Positions 1 to 12,770 are shown, counted from the first letter of the stretch. The stretch: 64,000 nt of DNA from Maratus speciosus (GCA_963932465.1 OZ010799.1:163986761-164050760); one strand, 5' to 3'. The notes: generated by a model from the sequence alone, not told the origin. A program made the numbers and translations.

Positions 1-310
1 ATTGCAGTGAATTTTGATAATTAAATAAGGCAGACATTTCTGTTAAATTTTAGTGGTAGAAAAAATCCGTACAAGTTGGCAGCTATGATGTTCTATTGAT
101 TTTTATTCGTGTTTTTTGACTTATTTATTATAATTAATTATTTAAATAAAAACAGTTCTTTTTAACAACTAATATTATTTGTTAAAATGGCAAAATGTTG
201 GCCATCGAATAACTCTAGTTTTCGAAATTGTAAGAAAATTCTTTTTCTTATAGAATTCATATGTCCTTTTCCAAAGAGCAAAACAAGTTAGTTACGTATT
301 TTAACTTTAA

Positions 311-349
<39 letters not shown>

Positions 350-967
350 TGATATATATTATAAAATGTTGTTGATTTAAATACGCTCGATTTTAATTAT
401 TTTCTTTTAATGAAATGAAAAATGACGCATAAAAATTAGTAAGTAGATTTGATTAGTAGAAAGATTAGTAGAAAGATTGAATTTTGTAATCTTATTTTTT
501 ACTCAATTCTTGATGTGCTAAAAATATAAAAAATGATATACACGGTTCTATTCAGGATGAAAATAGAATGTTTATCAAGGTTTAGAATATGTATAGAATT
601 TAATAATAAATAAAATATACAATTTTAAGTCCTTTTCTTCGTTTATCAAGCGCAGACGATACATCGAAAACTTATTCCAATATTCTTTTGATCGTATTGT
701 ATTCATGTTATTTAAATTACAAATAGTTCATTTATTTAATTTAAAATTCATTTTATTTTATATTCAGAATCACTTTAATTTAAAACGCATGCATTAAATG
801 TTGTACTATTAAACGAGCAAGTATTGTTAATTTAGTATTTGTTTAAATATTTTGCGAGTCCAGACTATAACTGCAAAAATTTTCCTAAAATCGACAGATT
901 AGATTTTTTTTTTCTCGAAGCAGACAAAGCCATTTAGAGAATCCCTGTTAAAAATTCTATTACGAAT
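1..967. other. AT-rich non-coding stretch with (TA)n
   Basis: No coding signal is visible. The only structure noticed is a (TA)n microsatellite at about 318-345 and scattered A/T runs. Confidence 0.6.
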
Positions 968-1276
968 TTCAGATTGTTACTTACTCACAGAAGATGAATC
1001 TTGTTTGCCAGATATATTGCAAAATATTTTAGTTACAGCTTGTTTTGATAAAAATATGTGTATTTTTTAAAAAAAGTCGCAATAACATTTTAGTTTAAGG
1101 GCTAAATGCAGTAATACTTTCGTAGCATTAGTGCTTTTCTCCCGAAATTGAAATGATATTGCGATTATTTTTTTAAATGTGCATAATTTTATCAAAACAA
1201 ACTGTAATAAAAGTATTTTGCAATAAAACTGGGAAACAAGATTCATCTTCCATAAGTGAGTAAAGAATCAGAAAAT
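968..1276. mobile_element. Foldback MITE
   Basis: Two imperfect inverted arms of about 80-90 bp (roughly 968-1062 and 1185-1276) surround a ~120-bp centre. Both arms hold ACTCAC, then GAAGATGAATCTTGTTT, then a TTGCAAAATA-like segment in opposite orientation. There is no transposase. The short ORF starting at 1256 lies across the right arm and is not a gene. Superfamily not determined because the target duplication is unclear. Confidence 0.6.
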
Positions 1277-1438
1277 ATGCGCAAAAGATGCGCAGATAGT
1301 AGATATTCTGTCATATATGACGTCATACTGAAAACCCGCGTATTTGCATTATTCACTCCGTCCACCAGATGTCGCAGATGTGTCAATATACTCCAGATTC
1401 CAGTATTGACATTGTACGCTTACTTATATCGCTTTGGC

Positions 1439-1642
1439 TTAACCCCTTAACCTACAATGACGGGCATAGTGAGCGTACGATGACCGAGCCAAATGTAATT
1501 TTTTTCACAGTAAATATAGTTTAATTTAATCTTCGAATTTCTATGATTAAACAAAGCGAAAATCTCTATTAAATTTTAGTGGTAGCTATGGATTTGCCAA
1601 ACCGTGGAGCTGTTGATTTTAAATCGTAGGTTAAGGGGTTAA
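1439..1642. mobile_element. TTAA-flanked MITE (piggyBac-like ends)
   Basis: The 204-bp element begins TTAACCCCTTAACCTAC and ends with the exact reverse complement GTAGGTTAAGGGGTTAA. TTAA at both edges fits the target site of piggyBac-type elements. The interior is non-coding, so it is non-autonomous. It lies about 110 bp upstream of a mariner relic. Confidence 0.75.
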
Positions 1643-1750
1643 TGTTTATGCTTGATTTTTTTTCGAGAATCCCAGTGAGCCAGTCGTTGCCAGCTGGTCG
1701 CCAATTGAGGTGCTGTTATACGTGTTCGTCGGATTTTGATTTCTCTCAAG

Positions 1751-2160
1751 ATGACTCAACGGGTTGAGCAAAGATACTTCCTCAAATTTTGTCAAAGCCT
1801 GGTGGTTCTGAAAGCGAAACAATTCGTAACATCCATCAGATGTCGTAAGATTCATCATCAATTATCCAGCTCATTCATCGCACTTAATTCATACGTTCTC
1901 GGTAAAACACGGAATTCCAGTAGTTCACCTACTTCCCTACCCTTCAGACATGGCTCCTTACGACTTCTGGTTGTTTTCGAAATTGAAGGCACCATTGAAA
2001 AGATCCCGTTTTTAGAGTAGAGATGATGTATGTAGAATGCAACGACAACGACGGAGTTGAAAACTGTTCCAAAAAAGCCTTCTAGAAGTATTTCCGGATA
2101 TGGAAGGAACAGTGGGCTAAGTGCGTGGAGGCGAAATTGGACTACCTTGAAAGGGATTAG
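1751..2160 (+). pseudogene. Decayed mariner transposase, centre deleted
   Basis: Both ends of a mariner (HTH_48 / Transposase_1) protein can be read once frames are followed. The N-terminus has MTQRVEQRYFLKFCQ, then after a frameshift GSESETIRNIHQM, which is the helix-turn-helix domain. From about 1865 the C-terminus resumes with PAHSSHLIHTFSVKHGIPVV and then PYPSDMAPYDFWLFSKLK, holding the third catalytic Asp (APYD), followed by stops. Later KEQWAKCVEAKLDYLERD is readable in another frame up to the TAG at 2160. About two thirds of the protein, with the first catalytic Asp, is missing; the residue at the second Asp site is also not conserved. The family call is firm because three separate conserved blocks occur in order. 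The gene is non-functional. Confidence 0.88.
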
Positions 2161-2472
2161 GGTACCAATCCCGTCAGATAACTTATGTATATATATTTTG
2201 GACAAAGGTCGAATACTTTTCAGACAGGCCACGTATTTAATTTATGTGTTTATATTACATGAAATCAATTATCACTATATCAATTTTCTTTTCTTTTTCA
2301 TGGAGGTATCCTATCTCTCTTTTTTTCCCGCTCAGTAAGTCACGCCGTACCAATTTTATGCTTTCAAACATTTTTCAAGAAAATGAAACACAAGATAGTG
2401 TATTTGATTTAATATATTGAATTTTCTTCGAACATAAAAATCGAGAATATATGAGGAGAATATTTCGCTGCA

Positions 2473-2680
2473 TTAACCCCTTGGGGACGAGCCGCACGTA
2501 TACGTGCCACATGAAGCGCTCAGAATCCTTGTTTTTCCTCACCAGTAAAATTTTACTGTAAAATTTGCCTTATTTAATCAGCGCATTTTCTCGATTCAAA
2601 AAGACATAATTTTCTGTTTTTAAAAAACGGTGACAAAAGATTAAAAATTTCGTAAAAGGCTTCCGTCCCGAAGGAGTTAA
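2473..2680 (+). mobile_element. TTAA-flanked MITE, family A
   Basis: The 208-bp element starts TTAACCCCTTGGGGACGAG and ends CCGTCCCGAAGGAGTTAA. It has the same length and interior as the element at 13129-13336, which lies in the opposite orientation. Shared landmarks are the CGTATACGTGCC palindrome, CAGTAAAATTTTACTG and TTTGCCTTATTTAATC. It is non-coding. Confidence 0.75.
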
Positions 2681-2779
2681 GCTGAAAAAAAAAATAAATG
2701 TGTCAATATAAATAATGACTTTTGAAAGCACTACATATTTTCTCCACTATGAAATTTTCAATAAATATAAATGTAGATA

Positions 2780-4037
2780 GGGGAGAATGGGGAGGGTTGA
2801 AACATTTTTTCCAAGCTGATTTTTTATTTTTTAAATATTTAACACAGAATACAGTTTAATATATTATTTCATTCGTTATACAATCAGTTATAAAAAAAAT
2901 ATTGCCACGCAAGTGCAATATAAAAGAAACTCAAAAAATGATTGATTTTAATCATGAGAAAACAATTAGTCAAGGCTTCCCACATATGAGAGGGGTGAGC
3001 CATTTTATTTTATATGGAAATATTTGTTAAAAAGGGTTAAGGGAAATAAAATCAGTTTCAAAAAGGCAGAATAAATTTATGTTACATGGTTTTAATATTA
3101 TTAAAAATTATTTGGGTTAATGTGATGTGTAAACAAGCCTGCTTAAAACGAATTCAAGGTACAGGAGAAAAATTTTGTTTTAAACACTCTCTTTTTGTGA
3201 CACCCGACCTGGCAACAATTGTTGCCACATAGATTGGCTTCATGTCATTCTGTTCATCTTGGTGAAATTCGTCAACCTATCTTCCTAAAGTGTTTTGATC
3301 GATGTTATGTTCTCCTGCAAAGGCATGAACATTTAACATTTCTTAAGGCTGCTGCTTTCAACTTTTCTAGTCTTTCCATTCTTTCTATTTACCGACTATG
3401 GGTACTATGTAAATGAAATAAAAGTTCCTATTATCTTTTTCAATTAAAATTTCATAAAACGTTTTCTTGGTTCTGTAGCAATTTTTTAGTTCTATTAATC
3501 AATTTTAAACATTTACCTTTCTATCACCTCATTTTACTGTAGCTTTACAAAATAAATTTACACTATTTTAGAAATATAACTATTAACTCTTCATTATGTA
3601 CTGTGTTTAATAAAAATACTTCCAAAAAAACTTAATTAAAGGGACTTTTACCATCTGGTACACCCTCTCAACATAGCTACTTTTTAAAGTATAGCACATG
3701 GTTATGTTTAACCAATTTTACTGTACAATCTCATGCATGTAATCAAAACTCAATATTTCTGCATTACTGAAAACCTACTTACTTAAATATCTATGATATA
3801 TTTTACCATAGAAAATCTTAAAAAATGTTTAAAAAAATTTACACCTTTTTAAGGTGAAAACTCTTCGCAATTGATTTTTCCACACCTATTTCAATTATCT
3901 GCATGAAACAAAGACTATTGTTTGATCATTTCATTAGCTTTAGTTGCCAACTATTGGCAATACTCTGAAATTCTTTTAAACATGAAAAGTGAATGGTAGG
4001 TCAATCTCCCCAATGGTCAACCCTCCCTAGTCTCCCC
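2780..4037. mobile_element. TA-flanked non-autonomous DNA element, 1.26 kb
   Basis: The left end GGGGAGAATGGGGAGGGTTGA is mirrored by TCAACCCTCCCTAGTCTCCCC on the right, each bordered by TA (2778-2779 and 4038-4039). TA duplication suggests the Tc1/mariner superfamily, but no transposase is visible. The interior is AT-rich and holds a GGCAACAATTGTTGCC palindrome near 3211. The 65-aa ORF at 3219-3416 has no recognisable domain. Confidence 0.6.
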
Positions 4038-5286
4038 TATATTTTATGAATGCTAAAAGTCATTTAAAATATCTAATAGAAATATTTCTAAATGTTTAAT
4101 TTGAGGTCTAAAAAATATGCATGTGTCTGATTTTTTGTTTCTTGAAAAGTGGATACTGTGTGAAAATTTAAATCTTCTACTTAACTTAAGAGCTGAAAAT
4201 ATTTAATTAAAGTGCGATTAAACTCTGTTGAATTGAATCTTTTCAAAAATGCTGAAAGGTGTTTATAAGTCCGTTCAATCTGTCTTTCTTTCAGTGCCTA
4301 AATTCTGCTTACGCAAACTTCCATCCTTTTATTTAGAAAAAAAAATCCGGTTATTTAATTGAAGAATTTTGTGATTAAATAAGATAAAAATTGCGGAAGA
4401 TATTTGCCTTGGCAAAAATCAGGCCCTGCTTTTTATTTGTATGTCGTTTATATGTTCATCTGTCTGCGTTCTAACACTTGCAAATAATGTTAGCTGTCAC
4501 AATATGTGTAAAGGTTATTGGGGTTTATTATATTTCCTTTTGGAAATAGTGGAGATTCTGAATGAATGCTTTACATTCAGAAACATCAGAAACAAATATA
4601 TATTCGAAATTTAAAGAAATGTTTATAAAAAAGAAGTTTTATCTGCGTCCATTAACTTTTGGAAACATTTCGAGTAGTTTTTAAAGTGTATTAAAACTTT
4701 ATGTACTGAATTATGAATTCATGAAAATTTTATTTCTATAGCATTTTTTGTGAATTTTTGATACTACAATAGAAGATTTACATAATCATTTAATAAATTT
4801 TAGAAGGATTTAGAAGATTAGTTCAGTTTAAATTCATAGGGATTTTGTGCAATATTTATAACCCCGCTGAAAATTTTATTTTAAATATTTTTCTTAGTAT
4901 TTTGTAGAATTAGAAAATGTACAAATATAATGTTCTTACAATAGAAATACAGAAATACTTCCAAATCGAAAAATCCCCCCCCCCTCTTCCAACGCCAAGA
5001 AAACTCAAAAGATGCAAAGGTAAAAGAAATCATCCTTTAAAAATATTTTTGTTTTGTGTAACCAATAATGCTATAGGAACAAGATAAAGTAATGCGTGTA
5101 TAACTCATTCTTAACTGTATTGATAATAATCGATGTATGAAATGAATTTTATAACAAGTTATTTTAATTGTACTTATAAGTACCGTCAATAGATAAAGGG
5201 TGAATTAGTTTTTCAACACAAATTACCCGTGCTCAGGTTGCTATCGATTCTGAAGTAAACATGCTCAATTTTCAGCAAGTATGTTT
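4038..5286. other. No feature recognised
   Basis: AT-rich sequence with no coding signal. A short C-run lies near 4977. Nothing else stood out. Confidence 0.5.
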
Positions 5287-5954
5287 GAGGGGCTCACAAA
5301 CATAGTAGACCAAGTCCAGTTTAAAAAAAAAAACAGTGGCACTCCGGGAGTGCCAATAGAAGTGAAAACTTCAACAATTACGTGTGTGTTTTTTTAATCG
5401 TCAGGAAATGTTTTATGCGTTGAATTGTGTAGCAGCACTAATGAAAGCATCTGGGGACACGCAGTGCCCCTGCAAAGTCTTGAAAGCACAGCCGTAACCA
5501 TCTTTTTCTGGAAGCAACTCAGGGTACTTTTGACCCCCAATTGTTGATGATTCCCAGAAACTTGAAACTTCGTAAATCTAAAGTGATGTGGAAATGGAAC
5601 TAAATGCTGAAATTTCACGCTTCTATCTTTTTTATTTCAGAAGATATATGAACTTAAACTTTCGCCTTTTCGACACTGATTCACCGATCATCAAAACTCA
5701 GAGGTACGTCCTGTATCCCTAGAATCTTGAAATTTGGTATGAAGGTAGTGTTTGGGATACAATGAAAGGGAAAACTTAAAAAATACGGAAAATTTGGATA
5801 AAAAGTCGAAAAATCAAAAAACCGCGAATTTGGCAGAGATGTGATATACGAACCAGGTTTGGCGCGATTTTTTAACGTCAATTTGGCGAAAGCCCGTTTT
5901 CCAATACCAGTTACAATATATATTTTAAAATTATTTTCTCTTGTTTTAAAAAGT

Positions 5955-6160
5955 AAACAACAATAAATAAACGGTAATTTCATTAATAACTATAGAACAA
6001 AACAATTGTACAATTAAAAAAAAATAAAATAAAAGTAAATGAACAATTTATTGATAAATAAGCAACAGTAGCCGGATTACTTTGTAAAATAAAGAAACGT
6101 CATTTTGCTGTCAATTAGGTACCCAAGTGCGTATCTGACATCTGTGCCCCGTATTTTATC
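5955..6160 (+). repeat. Dispersed repeat B, copy 1
   Basis: A second copy lies at about 12060-12275 in the same orientation. Shared landmarks are ATTAATAACTATAGAACAAA, AATAAGCAAC, ATTAGGTACCC and TGACATCTGTG. Non-coding; class unknown. Confidence 0.65.
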
Positions 6161-6394
6161 TTCCGTAATCGAAATTCCCGCCAATACTGTTGGTCATTGA
6201 CCAGACCATCAACACGATAAAATACAGCGTTATCGGTTTTTAGTTACACGAAATAGGTAGGTCACGAATACGGTATAATTCATTTTAACTGACGAAAAAC
6301 AAAATAATAATTTGTTTTAGCAATACGCCGGGAGAAAAGGTGAGTTTTAGCTTCCTTCTTCTTTTGCGGATTGAGCTGAAGAGGGAAAAGTTCC

Positions 6395-6420
6395 TGTCAT
6401 TCACCGCTTGGCGCGCTAGT
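6395..6420 (+). mobile_element. Possible Helitron 3' terminus
   Basis: The sequence ends GGCGCGCTAGT followed by GTCTATG. This resembles the two CTAGT ends at 41391-41395 and 41596-41600, which are also followed by a TC-starting segment. The hairpin here is degenerate, so the call is tentative. Confidence 0.3.
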
Positions 6421-7751
6421 GTCTATGTTTCAAAATGCTAGCATGTCGGTTACGTTACAGTGTCTCGAAATCAGTGGTATTTCCCCCATCTCAAAAAAAG
6501 TTCAACGCGGCTAAAGAAGTTTTCACTTCAAAAAAATGAGCTATTTCATGTAGAAGGTTCAGTAAACTGTGGTCTATCTACTGCCATAGTGCATGAAGTC
6601 TATAGTTAGCATACTTTCTCATAGATTGCATCTGTGTCCAGAGATGGTGAAGTAATACAAGAAATCTTCACAACTATATTGAATCAAGTCCATAAATCAG
6701 TGTACTACTCTTTCATCTGTGGTCCATTCTTGACTAAATCTTGCCTCATTACTATCAAAAAACGTTGTAGATTAAATAAGTAACGATTTAAAAAACTCCT
6801 GATGAAAAATAAACGTTTGTGAGTCATCAGATGGATAAACTATGAATGGAAAGTAATATTGTTTTTGATGTGTCCTCCCCACCAGCTTTTCTCAGTAAAC
6901 AAACGGTAAACGTAGCGCTTTTCTTTAAAAAAATCATTACAAGGAAAAAAAATTAATCACACACTTCGATCTTCGGCCTAGAGAAAAATGAATGTACGAC
7001 AAAGAATAAGATCCCCGTGAAAATAAATTCTATTACAAATCCTTCAGCATAAAGATTAATTTACACTTTAAACCGTCAAGTACAAATACATGTAAATAAT
7101 GTGAGGACATATCAATCACGCTTTCAACAGAAAATAATGAAAACACTAGAGAAAGTCTTGTAAACAAAGGAGAGCTCCATTTGCGGAAATCTAAACAGGC
7201 TAGACAGAAATTAAAAAAACTGATAAAATTAAATCTCAGATGAAACTTACTGCTGTACATTCGACGTGCAAAAAGCACTTCCCTTTCCTAAGCTGTCGAT
7301 ATCCATAGCTTATTATAAACACAATCTATATGTTTATAACTTTGGGGTGCATTCCTTTAATAAAAATGTTGATACATGTACGTCTGGGATGAAATAGAAA
7401 CAGTAAGAGGTTCTCAAGATATTTCTAGCATGGTTGCAAGACACCTAAGAGAGAGAGCCACTACACATAAGAAAATTACTCGATATTCTGATGACAAAGG
7501 TGGCTAAAATAGGATCAATCTTGTCGCAAAATAAATATGAAAATATGGGCTCGTTGGCGCAAGTTACTTGCTTTGTCAAATGTCATTCAATATGGATTGT
7601 ACACGGGCCGTAGAAAAATCACTTTTACCAAAAAGAAAAATATGATGGCTGCCATATGATCTGCCATACATTCCGCCAATTCGCCATGTATACTTCAAAA
7701 ATCTTCCAGTAGATGTCAGTACCAGGTTCCAAGCTTCTTCCTCTAAAGTAC

Positions 7752-7774
7752 ATGATGATGATGATGATGATGAT
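7752..7774 (+). repeat. (ATG)n microsatellite
   Basis: Seven to eight tandem ATG/GAT triplets. No reading frame of interest crosses it. Confidence 0.9.
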
Positions 7775-8167
7775 AGTATTGTGTACAGTGAATGGTTTAC
7801 GATAACTGGTAATATGTTTCCCTCTTTTTATTTAATTTAGAGTAAAAAATAGAATAAATATATATATAAATCAAAATCAAGAGTTTTTGTAATCATAATA
7901 AACAAGTCTTTATTTAAACATGCAAATATCACAATCATACTGGACCAAGTTCTCATTTTTTTTTAACACCTATAAATTTACAATAGAAATATTAATTTGT
8001 CATTTGTAAAAGTAGGACACTATAAAAATGATGCTTTAAACTGAATATTGACACACATAATCCTTATAAATCACTTAACCTGAATTAATTATTTATTAAG
8101 AAGTTTAAAACTTTATTATTCACAATAGAGAAAATTGGACTTGGTCTACTATGGTTGTGAGCTCCTC

Positions 8168-10178
8168 ATTTAACAGACAAATATTCTAAATTAACAGTAT
8201 TAATATTAAAATTAGCTTTAATTTGCTACTCTTTCATGTATAACTTATCTTACGCAGCTACGAATGGCTACCTGAGAATTGATGACATCCAAAAAACCGA
8301 TATTTCGTGTAGAAAAAATTAACTAACCGGCTATAGAAACTAATCGCGAATGTACCCTTTTCTCCCGCTCTGTCTCTCATTTTTTCTTTTCTGTTGAGCG
8401 GGACAGCAAAAGAAGCCATATTCAGAAGTTTGTCTTTAAAAATAGAGAATTTGTTATCTTACGATACATCTGAAGATGATCAAATGTTTATAGGAATATG
8501 AATACAATGTTTTAAATAAGGATCGTCTACATATTGAAAATTGTACCAACATTGTTTTTTTTTATATGGTAACACTCACTTTTGAATCATATTTAAATTC
8601 CTCGAATCAAGGAAGCCCAGAAAACAGTATATTTTATATATTTTTATTAAATCTTCATAGAATTATAAAACAAAATTTATTAGAAGTCTATCTACATACT
8701 AAAAAAATTAAATTCTATAACAATTTCGATAAAAATTCTTTATATCTTCAAAGTTTTTTAAGATAATTGATTAAAAAAATTACGAAGGTTGGCAAGAATG
8801 ATTTTATTTGTTTCTTTTTGTTTACTAAATTTCTGGTGGTATTTGATTAAAAATACATACAAAGGTTGGAAAGTATATTTTTATTCCAAATATAATTCTT
8901 TTCTTAGTACAAAATTTCTGGCAGTAATTCATTAAAATGAATGTGACGGGTGGCAGCTTATAGTGCACAACCAAGTGATTCATTTTCGAGTATTAAAAAA
9001 ACCCATTATGCCCATCACAAGTTACATGCTCCTCGTACCCAATATTGTGCATTAGTGAGATGATAAATTAAAATGTTAAGCGACGCAATAGAACTATTAT
9101 TCACATACTATAAGAATTTTTTTTTTTTAATGCCCATAAAGTAACACATAAAAATAGCCTTATGATGTATTTTAGATACAGAAATGTGTAATTATAAAAC
9201 ATATCCGATGTACATATTTCCTAATATGATGGCATTAAAATAATGGCAAAGATAACCGTTACCAACGATGCATTATGCTTAACTACAAAGCGATAAAACA
9301 TAAGCGATAAGCTTTTGAAATATTTTAACTCATTTAACACCTGGAAAAATGATGAACGGATGCATTTATTTTACGACTTTAGTAAGAATTTTTAAGATGA
9401 ATACATATTTCTGTGTATCATTAATAAGTGTAAATCATAAACTTATTCTTTTCCAATAACGCTGCATAATTTGTAACATAACTTTGAAGGGGGGAAAAGG
9501 CAGCATTTTGTTCTTTTTTCCATGTTTAGAATTTAGTCAGGATATGCATAAAATGTAATATAAAGCTTAAGATAACAGCATAAATATTCATTACATAACA
9601 GAATAAATACTCAGAAATATTATTTCGCATCATGTACAAATAACAAGATATACAAAAGAAAGCAATAATATGTTATAGTTCACGCAGTTGTTAAAGAATT
9701 ATTTGTTGTGCCTCTGCAATCAATTAGAAGAGATAATATAATACCATGGATTTTATTGATATAATATTGCACAATCGTGGGTGTAATTGTTTCCATTCTA
9801 ATTCTAAAGCGGACAATCTTATAAAAACAATATAGGCACCAATCGACTAGGAAAAATGGCTACTAATTAATGTTATACATAAATTATTCTTCAGGGATCA
9901 TCTGCATATTAAAAAGTGAACCAATTTTCATTTTTTAAAAATAATAACCCATTTTTGACATGTTACATAATTTTATTGTATCAAATGAATAATCAATTAG
10001 CATTATTTTCAATTTGCAGCTGATACTCGAGGCACAATTTATGAATATCATTTAACCCCTTGAAGGACTAATTTTAATTCATAAATTTCACATTGACACC
10101 AGCATTTTGACATAACCTTTTTCATTTATATTGTATGTGAAGACAATAGTTTAATTATTTTCAAATAAATTTATTTGT
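8168..10178. other. Non-coding stretch with one orphan MITE end
   Basis: AT-rich sequence without a recognisable gene; the 66-aa ORF at 8566 has biased, low-complexity composition. A single TTAACCCCTTGAAGGAC at 10052 resembles the left end of the TTAA-flanked MITEs, but no matching right end follows. Confidence 0.5.
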
Positions 10179-10710
10179 AGGTGCTTTCGTAATTACATAA
10201 ATACGTAGCACCTCTAGTCGTCGTTCAGTCCGTCCGTCTGTCTGTCCGCATATAACGGAGCAAAAACTACCCAACCGAATGGTCTGAAATTTTAAATATA
10301 TGATTGTTGCAAACTTTTGTCGAGCCATTTCAAATTTTATGAAAATCGGATGTATAGTTTAATTACAGGGACAGTCAAACGTTTTTCTTTACATTACGGT
10401 CAATAAGAAAAATTATTGCAAGTGCATTTTAATGATGTTACATCCTTCCGAATGGTCTGAAATTTTAAAGATATAGTTGTTGCAAAATTTTTTCGAGCCA
10501 TTTCAAATTTTAGGAAAATCGGATGTATAGTTTAATGACAGGGGCAGTCAAAAGTGTTCCGTTACATTACGGGGAATGGGAAAAAATATTGGAAGTGCAT
10601 TTTAATGATGTTACAGAGTATGCACTTTATGAAGTGCAAAAAATTATACATTCAGTACAATATGGGGTGCAAAAAATAATTATAAAACTAGTTATAGTAC
10701 GAACGCACCT
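10179..10710 (+). mobile_element. Dispersed element C, copy 1 (AGGTGC.. ends)
   Basis: Terminal inverted repeats are AGGTGCTTTCGTA at the left and TACGAACGCACCT at the right. Inside is a (GTCY)n tract at about 10223-10247, then a block starting CCGAATGGTCTGAAATTTTA that is tandemly duplicated (10276 and 10447), making this copy longer than its relatives at 18074-18467 and 47584-47972. A 133-aa ORF from 10523 runs through the right part and beyond; other copies do not keep it open, so it is not treated as a gene. Confidence 0.7.
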
Positions 10711-11289
10711 CATTTGCATGGTTTGTCGAGCAATTTCCTACTTGTTAAATCCTGGAGTGAACATGTCATTTCGAAATTTTAACAACAGAAATACTTTGCA
10801 CCTCAAAGAGTTAACAGTAGTCATCATTGAGAGCCGAGTAGTTTCTATATCATTTTCAAGCGGGAATTTGAAGTTGAAACAAAATGGGGCAATACGTTTT
10901 GTGAGTTTTTGCACACAATCTTAAATCTGATTATTAGATTTCTCAGATTTAAAAAACAGAAATTTAGTCAAGGCACGTATTGTAGATACCAGTATATACT
11001 GAGCATTTTTCAAATAAGAAAATTGATTGCAATTTAGAGCTGTGCACTATACGCCGAGTATTAAACTGAAAAGTTAAACGTTAATATTTTGCAAATATTG
11101 GTTAAGTATCATACGAGAACTTTTGTCACTACCTCTTCTTCAAAATTAAACTTTGGCTGTCTCTAATTAAAAAAATACTCTTCGTAGTATATTTCTATAA
11201 CATTTACATTAGAAATTTTCCAAGAGATTATATATTGTATAGAACGATAGGTAGCAAAATGGTGATTGTTATTTCGAAAATGTAGGCAT
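10711..11289. other. No feature recognised
   Basis: Non-coding AT-rich sequence. The sequence ACCAGTATATACT near 10988 also occurs near 53250, but no boundaries can be set. Confidence 0.45.
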
Positions 11290-11372
11290 CAGAGGAATTT
11301 CATTACCTGGGTTTGAATCTGGGACCTTCTATATAGAATACGAGCGGCGTAGCATGGAACAAAAGGATAGCT
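11290..11372 (-). repeat. Degenerate tRNA-derived repeat
   Basis: On the minus strand a B-box-like AGATTCAAACCC follows a stem-loop beginning CTCGTATTC and ending GAAGGTCCC, the usual layout of a tRNA-derived SINE head. The A box is degenerate and no clean cloverleaf forms. Likely a SINE or tRNA relic. Confidence 0.4.
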
Positions 11373-11613
11373 CATTTGTTCCTTGTCCGCGACTCATCCT
11401 AAATAGTTTGTTGAAGTTGTTCATGCGAGAGACGACGTCTCTACATAATCAACTACCTGTGAAAGCATAGTATTTAGACACTGGCTTCCGCTCTTTAATT
11501 GCCGGCTATATAATGGGCTCTTAAAAATACTTATTCATTTTTTTTAGTTGCTCTGGACATAATTTTTTTTTACATTTCTTTAAATTATTTCGACTTGTGA
11601 GCAATTGAATATA

Positions 11614-11785
11614 TTGGGTCAATCGGAAAGTCGTGTCGTGTTGGGAAAATCAATTCGTACCCGAAAATTCTGCCCAGTAATTATTAGACATTAGATATCG
11701 GAATCAATGTCTAATAATTAAATGATAGAGTATTCCGGTACGAACTGATTTTTCCAACACGACACGAGTTTTCCGATCGACCCAA
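11614..11785. mobile_element. Mariner-type MITE with TA duplications
   Basis: This 172-bp element opens TTGGGTCAATCGGAAA and closes TTTTCCGATCGACCCAA, with about 50 bp of inverted similarity including the CGTGTCGTGTTGG block. TA flanks both sides (11612-11613 and 11786-11787). The ends resemble mariner inverted repeats. A short inner dyad (TAATTATTAGACATT and its complement) suggests a hairpin. No coding capacity. Confidence 0.85.
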
Positions 11786-12059
11786 TAATAAAGAAAATTA
11801 TTAGTTTCTTAAAGCAAATGCCTTTTATGCAATAGGCTTGGTGAAAACCCATTGTTTTTTTTAAATGAAATATCAGTTACAAATCTGACAATTAATCTTT
11901 TTGATATTTGGAGTTTTCTTTATTCTTTCTCCTGTTCATTCTTATATTGAATTTTTTGAAAACTGGAAACTTCTACATATAAAACATAAGATGCTCTACC
12001 TTTTTTTTTATTATAGTAAGGGGGATTCACCACCCTGCTCGCTACGCTCACCGCTGTTA

Positions 12060-12275
12060 TTTTTAAAATGAAATAACAATAAATTAAAAAAATTAATTAA
12101 TAACTATAGAACAAAACAATTTATAACATTTTGTGTAAATATAAAGAAAATAAATTCAAATAAACATTTATTAATAAATAAGCAACCATAGCCGGTTTAC
12201 CATGTCAGGCAAATTAACGCAATTTTGGCGCCAATTAGGTACCCCGCTGCGTATATGACATCTGTGTCTAATATT
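12060..12275 (+). repeat. Dispersed repeat B, copy 2
   Basis: Matches the copy at 5955-6160 across about 200 bp, sharing AATAACTATAGAACAAAACA and ATTAGGTACCC. It is preceded by a GC-richer stretch, CCTGCTCGCTACGCTCACCG, near 12033, which may be the end of another element. Confidence 0.65.
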
Positions 12276-12429
12276 TTTCTTTTCGTTTTTAAAAAAAAAG
12301 AAAGAAGTAAAAGCCATTTATTTTAAAGGTTTCAATTTTAAATGAAAGTTTTGTATTAAATAAAATGATAATGAAATACAAATTGAATTCTGAATAAAAG
12401 TAACATGATGCATTTCTTAACATACATTT

Positions 12430-12770
12430 AAGGGAGGCCAAACTCGTCGCCAAATTAATTTAAAATAACCTTTTCTAAAATCTGAAAAAAAAAATATCTG
12501 TTATGATTAAAATTTGAGTTGCCATCATTAGAAAAAAGTATTTAAAATTAGAAAAAAAAATTATATTTCGAAAACTAATTCTAATTTTAAAATTCTAATA
12601 CCAGTTTTGAGATCTGTGTATCAATACGGATTTTTGGTGTTAATTTCATCGCAAAGTATTCCATATTTTAGGAGAAGTCGCCGTGAAACGTAATCAGTTG
12701 TTTAATCAGTCGTTTCATAGAATCGTTACATAAATTCCTTTCATTAGGATTTTATATATACTACGGGATC
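12430..12770 (+). repeat. 3' fragment of dispersed repeat D
   Basis: Matches the end of the long repeat at 49712-51470. Shared landmarks are AATTCTAATACCA, GGTGTTAATTTCA, TTCCATATTTTAGGAG and TAATCAGT. Only the 3' third of the family is present here. Confidence 0.65.

Larger units (their letters stand above)
5287..8167. repeat. Inverted 32-bp flanks around 2.8 kb
   Basis: GCTCACAAACATAGTAGACC (within 5287-5319) is repeated inverted at 8136-8167 with about 28 of 32 bases matching. The enclosed DNA could be one old element with these as remnants of its inverted ends. It also includes the dispersed repeat at 5955-6160 and a Helitron-like terminus near 6420. No recognisable protein is encoded; the 74-, 100- and 81-aa ORFs inside show no motif. 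Confidence 0.4.

Noticed and set aside
5334..5356. CAGTGGCACTCCGGGAGTGCC as an hAT end
   Set aside because: It is a local hairpin, but no inverted partner or 8-bp duplication could be found.
10052..10068. TTAACCCCTTGAAGGAC as a further TTAA MITE
   Set aside because: No matching right end was found within several hundred bases, so it is noted only as an orphan end.
10523..10924. 133-aa ORF in dispersed element C
   Set aside because: The other two copies of the element do not keep the frame open, and the composition is that of the repeat.
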